Assembly: GCA_033675265.1 (NCBI GenBank)
Contig: JAUJYZ010001079.1
Location: 248,001 to 312,000, forward strand
DNA from: Actinostola sp. cb2023
Lineage: Eukaryota; Cnidaria; Anthozoa; Actiniaria; Actinostolidae
DNA length: 64,000 bases
Reading direction: 5' to 3'
Position numbers and translations under genes: made by a program. The notes under the pieces are model-generated. The model saw only the letters and a list, made by a program, of their open reading frames with translations, was not told where the DNA came from and searched no databases. Positions 59,706 to 64,000 of this stretch are shown here, in pieces; the stretch's first letter is position 1, and each line of letters begins with the position of its first letter.

Positions 59706-61055
59706 GAATATTGCATGAGTGAAACTATTGATGGCGAGTTGCTACAAACCAACAAGAATAACAGTATAGCAATACAGACTGATGACACTGGCTGTAGTAA
59801 TAGATGTACATCCATGTATGTAGAGAATGGTTCTGTCTTGCAACAAAGTAATCTGGAAAGAGAAATACCAGGAGGAAGTGAGGAGAGCAGTGTAAGTGGG
59901 GATACCAATGTTTTTATGGATGATGTTAATGCGAAGGAGAGTACATCCGGGAGCATAGATAACACAGAGACTGAAATTGAAGCAGAGATAAACTACACCG
60001 ATGAAGATAGAACAGATCAAACAAATGCAATATGCAAACCATCAAAATGTAATCTGAGGGCACGAAGCAGTGTTTCCCATCCATTGCCTGATGAGACATT
60101 TGAAGTTCCAAGTGGTCAAGATGACTGCCCTGCCAAAGTAATTGCCAAGAAATATCACTGCAGTCACTGTAACAAGGCATTTAGATGCCTAAGTGCTTGT
60201 ACAGTTCATGAACGCATCCATTCAGGAGAAAAACCATACAAGTGTAAGCATTGTAGTAAGACATTTACACAGAGCAGTAGTTGTATAAGTCATGAACGTA
60301 TACATTCAGGAGAAAAACCATACAAGTGTAAGCATTGTAGTAAGACATTTACAGATAGCAGTAGTTGTATAAGACATGAACGTGTACATTCAGGAGAAAA
60401 ACCATACAAGTGTAAACATTGTAGTAAGACATTTACAGATAGCAGTAGTTGTATAAGGCATGAACGTGTACTTTCAGGAGAAAAACCATTCAAGTGTAAA
60501 CATTGTAGTAAGACATTTACACAGAGCAGTAATTGTAGAACTCATGAACGTATCCATTCAAAAGAAAAACCGTACAAGTGTAAACATTGTATTAAGACAT
60601 TTACACGACGTAGTAGTTGTATAAGGCATGAACGTATCCATGCAGTAGAAAAACCATACAAGTGTAAGCATTGTAGTAAGACATTTACAGATAGCAGTAG
60701 TTGTATAAGGCATGAACGTGTACTTTCAGGAGAAAAACCATTCAAGTGTAAACATTGTAGTAAGACATTTACACAGAGCAGTAATTGTAGAACTCATGAA
60801 CGTATCCATTCAAAAGAAAAACCGTACAAGTGTAAACATTGTAGTAAGACATTTACACGACGTAGTAGTTGTATAAGGCATGAACGTATCCATGCAGTAG
60901 AAAAACCATACAAGTGTAAGCATTGTAGTAAGACATTTACAGATAGCAGTAATTGTAGAAATCATGAACGTATCCATTCAGGAGAGAAAGGATACAAGTG
61001 TATGCAACTTGGGCTCCCCACACCTTGGAAATTATTTGCAAGTGAATTCCAATGA
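59706..61055 (+). CDS. Zinc-finger unit 3, terminal exon: acidic region + 10 C2H2 fingers
   Basis: It follows a GTGTCTTTAG acceptor and is in frame with the hybrid exon. In order: Q/N-rich start, one short acidic repeat (the DVDVDDNEVTARR part is missing), a basic CNLRARSS segment, VSHPLPDETFEVPS, ten fingers, then the non-finger tail GYKCMQLGLPTPWKLFASEF. Fingers 4-6 (TDSSS with HERVL; TQSSN; TRRSS) are repeated as 7-9 with one amino-acid change (CIKTF against CSKTF), a 252-bp duplication missing in copy A. Fingers 4 and 7 have Leu in place of the last His ligand. Internal ATG at 59715. Expected nuclear DNA-binding role, by family. Confidence 0.8.
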   Translation, partial: EYCMSETIDGELLQTNKNNSIAIQTDDTGCSNRCTSMYVENGSVLQQSNLEREIPGGSEESSVSGDTNVFMDDVNAKESTSGSIDNTETEIEAEINYTDEDRTDQTNAICKPSKCNLRARSSVSHPLPDETFEVPSGQDDCPAKVIAKKYHCSHCNKAFRCLSACTVHERIHSGEKPYKCKHCSKTFTQSSSCISHERIHSGEKPYKCKHCSKTFTDSSSCIRHERVHSGEKPYKCKHCSKTFTDSSSCIRHERVLSGEKPFKCKHCSKTFTQSSNCRTHERIHSKEKPYKCKHCIKTFTRRSSCIRHERIHAVEKPYKCKHCSKTFTDSSSCIRHERVLSGEKPFKCKHCSKTFTQSSNCRTHERIHSKEKPYKCKHCSKTFTRRSSCIRHERIHAVEKPYKCKHCSKTFTDSSNCRNHERIHSGEKGYKCMQLGLPTPWKLFASEFQ

Positions 61056-61219
61056 ATTTCCAAGGTTTGAATCGAAGAGTGCCGGTGCGGTTTTTCGAGT
61101 AATCAGATACGCACAAATATGTGTGACCTTCACATGCACCTGAATAGCAATGCTTGCTTCACAGTAAACATACAGAATAAATTGTAAATAAAAAAAACCG
61201 AAATACTTTATGTATATAA

Positions 61220-61342
61220 CCCCATGGACCACCCCATGGACCACCCAATGGATCACCCAATGGATCACCCCATGGACCATCCCATTGACCATCCCATGGA
61301 CCATCCCGTGGACCACCCCGTGGACCACCCCATGGACTACCC
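61220..61342. repeat. 12-bp minisatellite, copy B
   Basis: Same array as 7204-7325. In copy B a deletion of about 170 bp just upstream brings it closer to the zinc-finger stop. Confidence 0.85.
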
Positions 61343-61450
61343 ACAGAATCACTAATTGTTAGAATTTTAAATTTCCAGGTTTTCCTTTCTTTCGAAGTCA
61401 CAGACGTACATTGAAAATTGCATTGTGCTCACCTCTTGTGGGATTAACAC

Positions 61451-61455
61451 CCCTA

Positions 61456-61508
<53 letters not shown>

Positions 61509-61923
61509 TAAGGGTATTTTTGGGTAGGGGTGTGCCGCGGACACCTCAAAACCCTGACCCTATCCCAGACCTAAAACTTTGATTTTCCATACCCTATTCC
61601 AGACTAAAGCTTAAAAATCTATACCCTATTCCAGACTTATCGACTTATGCCACTTTGGAGTGTTTACCAAAGTGGCATATCGCTGACATATTGAGCTCTT
61701 TTGTTTAATTGAAAGCGTGCTAAAGGGATATGTAAACTGATAGCGACTGATATTGGCGTTATTGCGGAAACCATACCCTATACCAGACCAAAACGTACCC
61801 TATCCCAGACTAAAAAGGCAAAACATGATACCCTACCCCAGACCTGGGAGCTCAAAAACCATGCCCTATCACGCGGCACATACCCGTATAGCATATATAG
61901 GGGAGTACCCCCCCCCCCCCCGG
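61451..61923. mobile_element. GC-ended transposon, copy B, with 50-base G run
   Basis: Same insertion as 7437-7863, flanked by GATTAACAC (61442-61450, 61924-61932). The left terminal G tract is 50 bases (61456-61505) against 8 in copy A. This may be true homopolymer growth or an assembly or basecalling artefact. Confidence 0.75.
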
Positions 61924-61932
61924 GATTAACAC

Positions 61933-63411
61933 GTACATTCTTTTCTTCTATTTATATTATACACGACCTCACAAAGCTTTAGCTTTTTAAAAATACTTAT
62001 ATTTCACTTTTCCCGGTCAAAAACCATCACACATAACTTGAACTCTTTGCTGAAAGCTATTTTAGCATTGTACAAAACCAGGGTAAAATTACTAGGGGAG
62101 TCCATTAGATCTATCAGATTGTTAGCATGGCTATTTTTAGCAACAAGATTCGATTGGTTGGATTGGCAATGACGTCACTTGCACTAAACATGGTGGATAT
62201 CTCCTTCGTCGATACTGAACATTTTTTACCACAGCTACATGTACATGTAGTTATTAATAAATTAAATTGATAAATCGTTTATTATATGGCTATTTTTTGC
62301 TATTAAAATGTGGTTTTTGAATTTTCGCGCGGTTTCCCGCCATTTATGTAAATAAGAAATCTGCTCAATCAAATTCAAACAAGAAAATCAAGAAAACCGG
62401 CGTTCAGTATAACAATTACAACCCGCTCAAAGTTCGCTATTCTACATGAAATATCTTCATATAACACCGTAAGGGATTGATTTCTTTACAATGGACCTGT
62501 AAAGTTTGAAAAGAGTCGAAAAAACTTTGCCGGTGAGTCGGACTGACTCAACTCAACATGGAAACCCAAAACTACAACTACAACTATTCCCAGGAAAAGA
62601 TGGAATCGATTGATGTTGATTGAAAGTTCTGAATTCGACAAAAAAAGAGGATACGTCGGCCTCGCTTTACAAAGAAATGTGCTTGCTGCCTTGAACTTGA
62701 AGGTTGATTCACGACGAACATAGAACAGCTGCTTCAAAAACCTTCAAAAATACGTTCAAAGACGAAATATCTAAAACATTCCTTCAAAAACATTGAATCT
62801 CTTTGGATCTATTTGGTGGCTCGTATTTATTACTATCTCGAGTACTAGTGGTTTAGGAGTTTTAAAAAGAAAAGAAAAAAACAACAACAGAAAACAACAA
62901 CCTGAGAGTGAAACTGAGTCAACAAATACGAGAGATTCAAACAAGATTTGTGAAGGTAAAGCGTGCATAGATTATGGTTCTTTTTTTTCCGCCAACGACT
63001 GCAAAGTGTGTGAGGATTATTTTTCTTAGACTTAATGATGTTTACATTCCATCTTTAAACTGCCTCTCAGTTGTTTGACTGATTTTGATTCATTGAAAAT
63101 TTGTCGCTTGATTGCAGTCGTTTCTTGCAATAAGAACCGACGAGTCATGTTGGGACTTGAGTCAGTTTTGCCATAGATTTTACATGTAATTATGCACATA
63201 AGCTTATAACATGATCTTGTGAATAGTTGGATCTGATGAGCTTGAAATAGAAAAGTCGCTTGATAATTTCTTTGAGTGGATCGTTTTTTTCTCTCGTAAA
63301 AAAAACAGCTCGCTTTCTTTCTCGGCTTTTGATTTTTTCTATATTTTTTCGCGGTTATTCGTGATTTCACGGCGTTGTTAGCAAGTTTTACCTAGTGTAA
63401 TCAGAAGTACC
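61933..63411. other. Duplicated non-coding stretch, copy B
   Basis: Pair of 7873-9363. A plus-strand stretch (about 62775-63029) is open without an ATG. It has a hydrophobic start (FGSIWWLVFITI), a charged middle and an end with four Cys. A 2-base A-run difference closes it in copy A. It could be an exon, but nothing confirms it. Confidence 0.35.
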
Positions 63412-63416
63412 GGGTA

Positions 63417-63963
63417 CAGTGGCGGATCCAGGATTTTACAAAGGGGGGTGGATAATCATAAAGCTCTTTCAAGGTATATATTCTCCATCATATATTCTTC
63501 ATCAGAGAGTCGACTGATTATAATTGTACAGGCCAGGTGCTGATTAGCCTGCTGATCGACGCCAAGGAGCATAGCTAGTCTTTTTTGCTGCTACACAAAA
63601 GTGAACCAGGGCCGTAGCAGAGGCCAATCGGTGGGGGAGACGCGTAGCGCCGGAGCGCCGTAGGTGTGAGGCGCTAGGGGGGTTTGGGGGCATGCTCCCC
63701 CAGAAAATTATGAAATCCAGAGTCTCGGAAATGCTATTTTCAGCGTTCTCCAAGAGTTATTTGTGATTTACGCGTATCGCTAATTACTTCCTGTCTCAGC
63801 AAACAAATGCATATTGAAAATAGTATAACATTACTGGAGAATTTCGATGGATGAATCGATTCAGACAATCCTTTAATTAGCGAAAGTCCTTAATTATGAA
63901 TCGTGCTCTGCTCTGACTAAGACTGGTTTTATTTCCATCATATCGCTACGATCGCTCATGCTA
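63417..63963. mobile_element. CAGTGGCGGATCCAGG element, copy B, truncated by the duplication edge
   Basis: It matches 9369-9915 and then stops; the right terminus seen in copy A is absent here. GGGTA precedes the left end, as in copy A. Confidence 0.65.
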
Positions 63964-64000
63964 CTCAAGTACGTAAGGCCTGGGACAGACGAGAAAACGA

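Larger units (their letters stand above)
59359..63963. repeat. Segmental duplication copy B (partner 5469-9915)
   Basis: Collinear with copy A. It keeps the full intron 3' end and acceptor that copy A lost. Similarity ends at GCTCATGCTA (63963), inside the CAGTGGCGGATCC element, so the right breakpoint is within a repeat. The last 37 bases of the window are unrelated to copy A. Confidence 0.85.

Overview
This looks like nuclear DNA of an animal, most probably an anthozoan cnidarian (coral or anemone type). The support is AT-rich sequence, spliced genes with GT-AG introns, a secreted ShK + F5/8C gene pair, C2H2 zinc-finger arrays and a dense load of small inverted-repeat transposons. No bacterial operon, CRISPR array or rRNA was seen. 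Species cannot be named from the sequence alone.

Layout. 1-4436 (minus): a large disrupted gene of an uncharacterised family whose last ~900 codons are still open to the window edge. 5469-9915: copy A of a 4.45 kb segmental duplication carrying a C2H2 gene; its partner, copy B, is at 59359-63963. 9.4-12.2 kb: three non-autonomous transposons and a hAT-type transposase remnant. 12.4-21.5 kb, 23.0-35.9 kb and 50.8-61.1 kb: three paralogous units of one gene family. Each has a conserved 5' leader, a 123-bp exon encoding a WW-like module, an intron, and a terminal exon encoding an acidic region plus a C2H2 array. In the first unit the acidic exon is tandemly amplified to four copies. The second is a pseudogene with two nonsense codons and large transposon insertions in its introns. 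In the third, an exon 2 has been fused in frame to a second exon 1, giving a predicted WW-acidic-WW-acidic-10-finger protein. 39.7-45.9 kb: a 3 kb-arm inverted duplication with two head-to-head genes for secreted ShK + F5/8C (discoidin) proteins; the minus-strand copy has a 3-bp in-frame TAA insertion. The remainder is introns and intergenic DNA built from foldback/MITE-like repeats, minisatellites and a LINE fragment.

How the parts relate. The zinc-finger genes are probably nuclear DNA-binding factors evolving by unequal exchange at every scale (finger, exon, gene, segment). The ShK/F5-8C pair would be secreted and is unrelated to them. Comparing the three zinc-finger units gives natural empty sites, so the target duplications of several transposons can be read directly. 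All exon joins are inferred from splice signals and reading frame; no transcript evidence was available.
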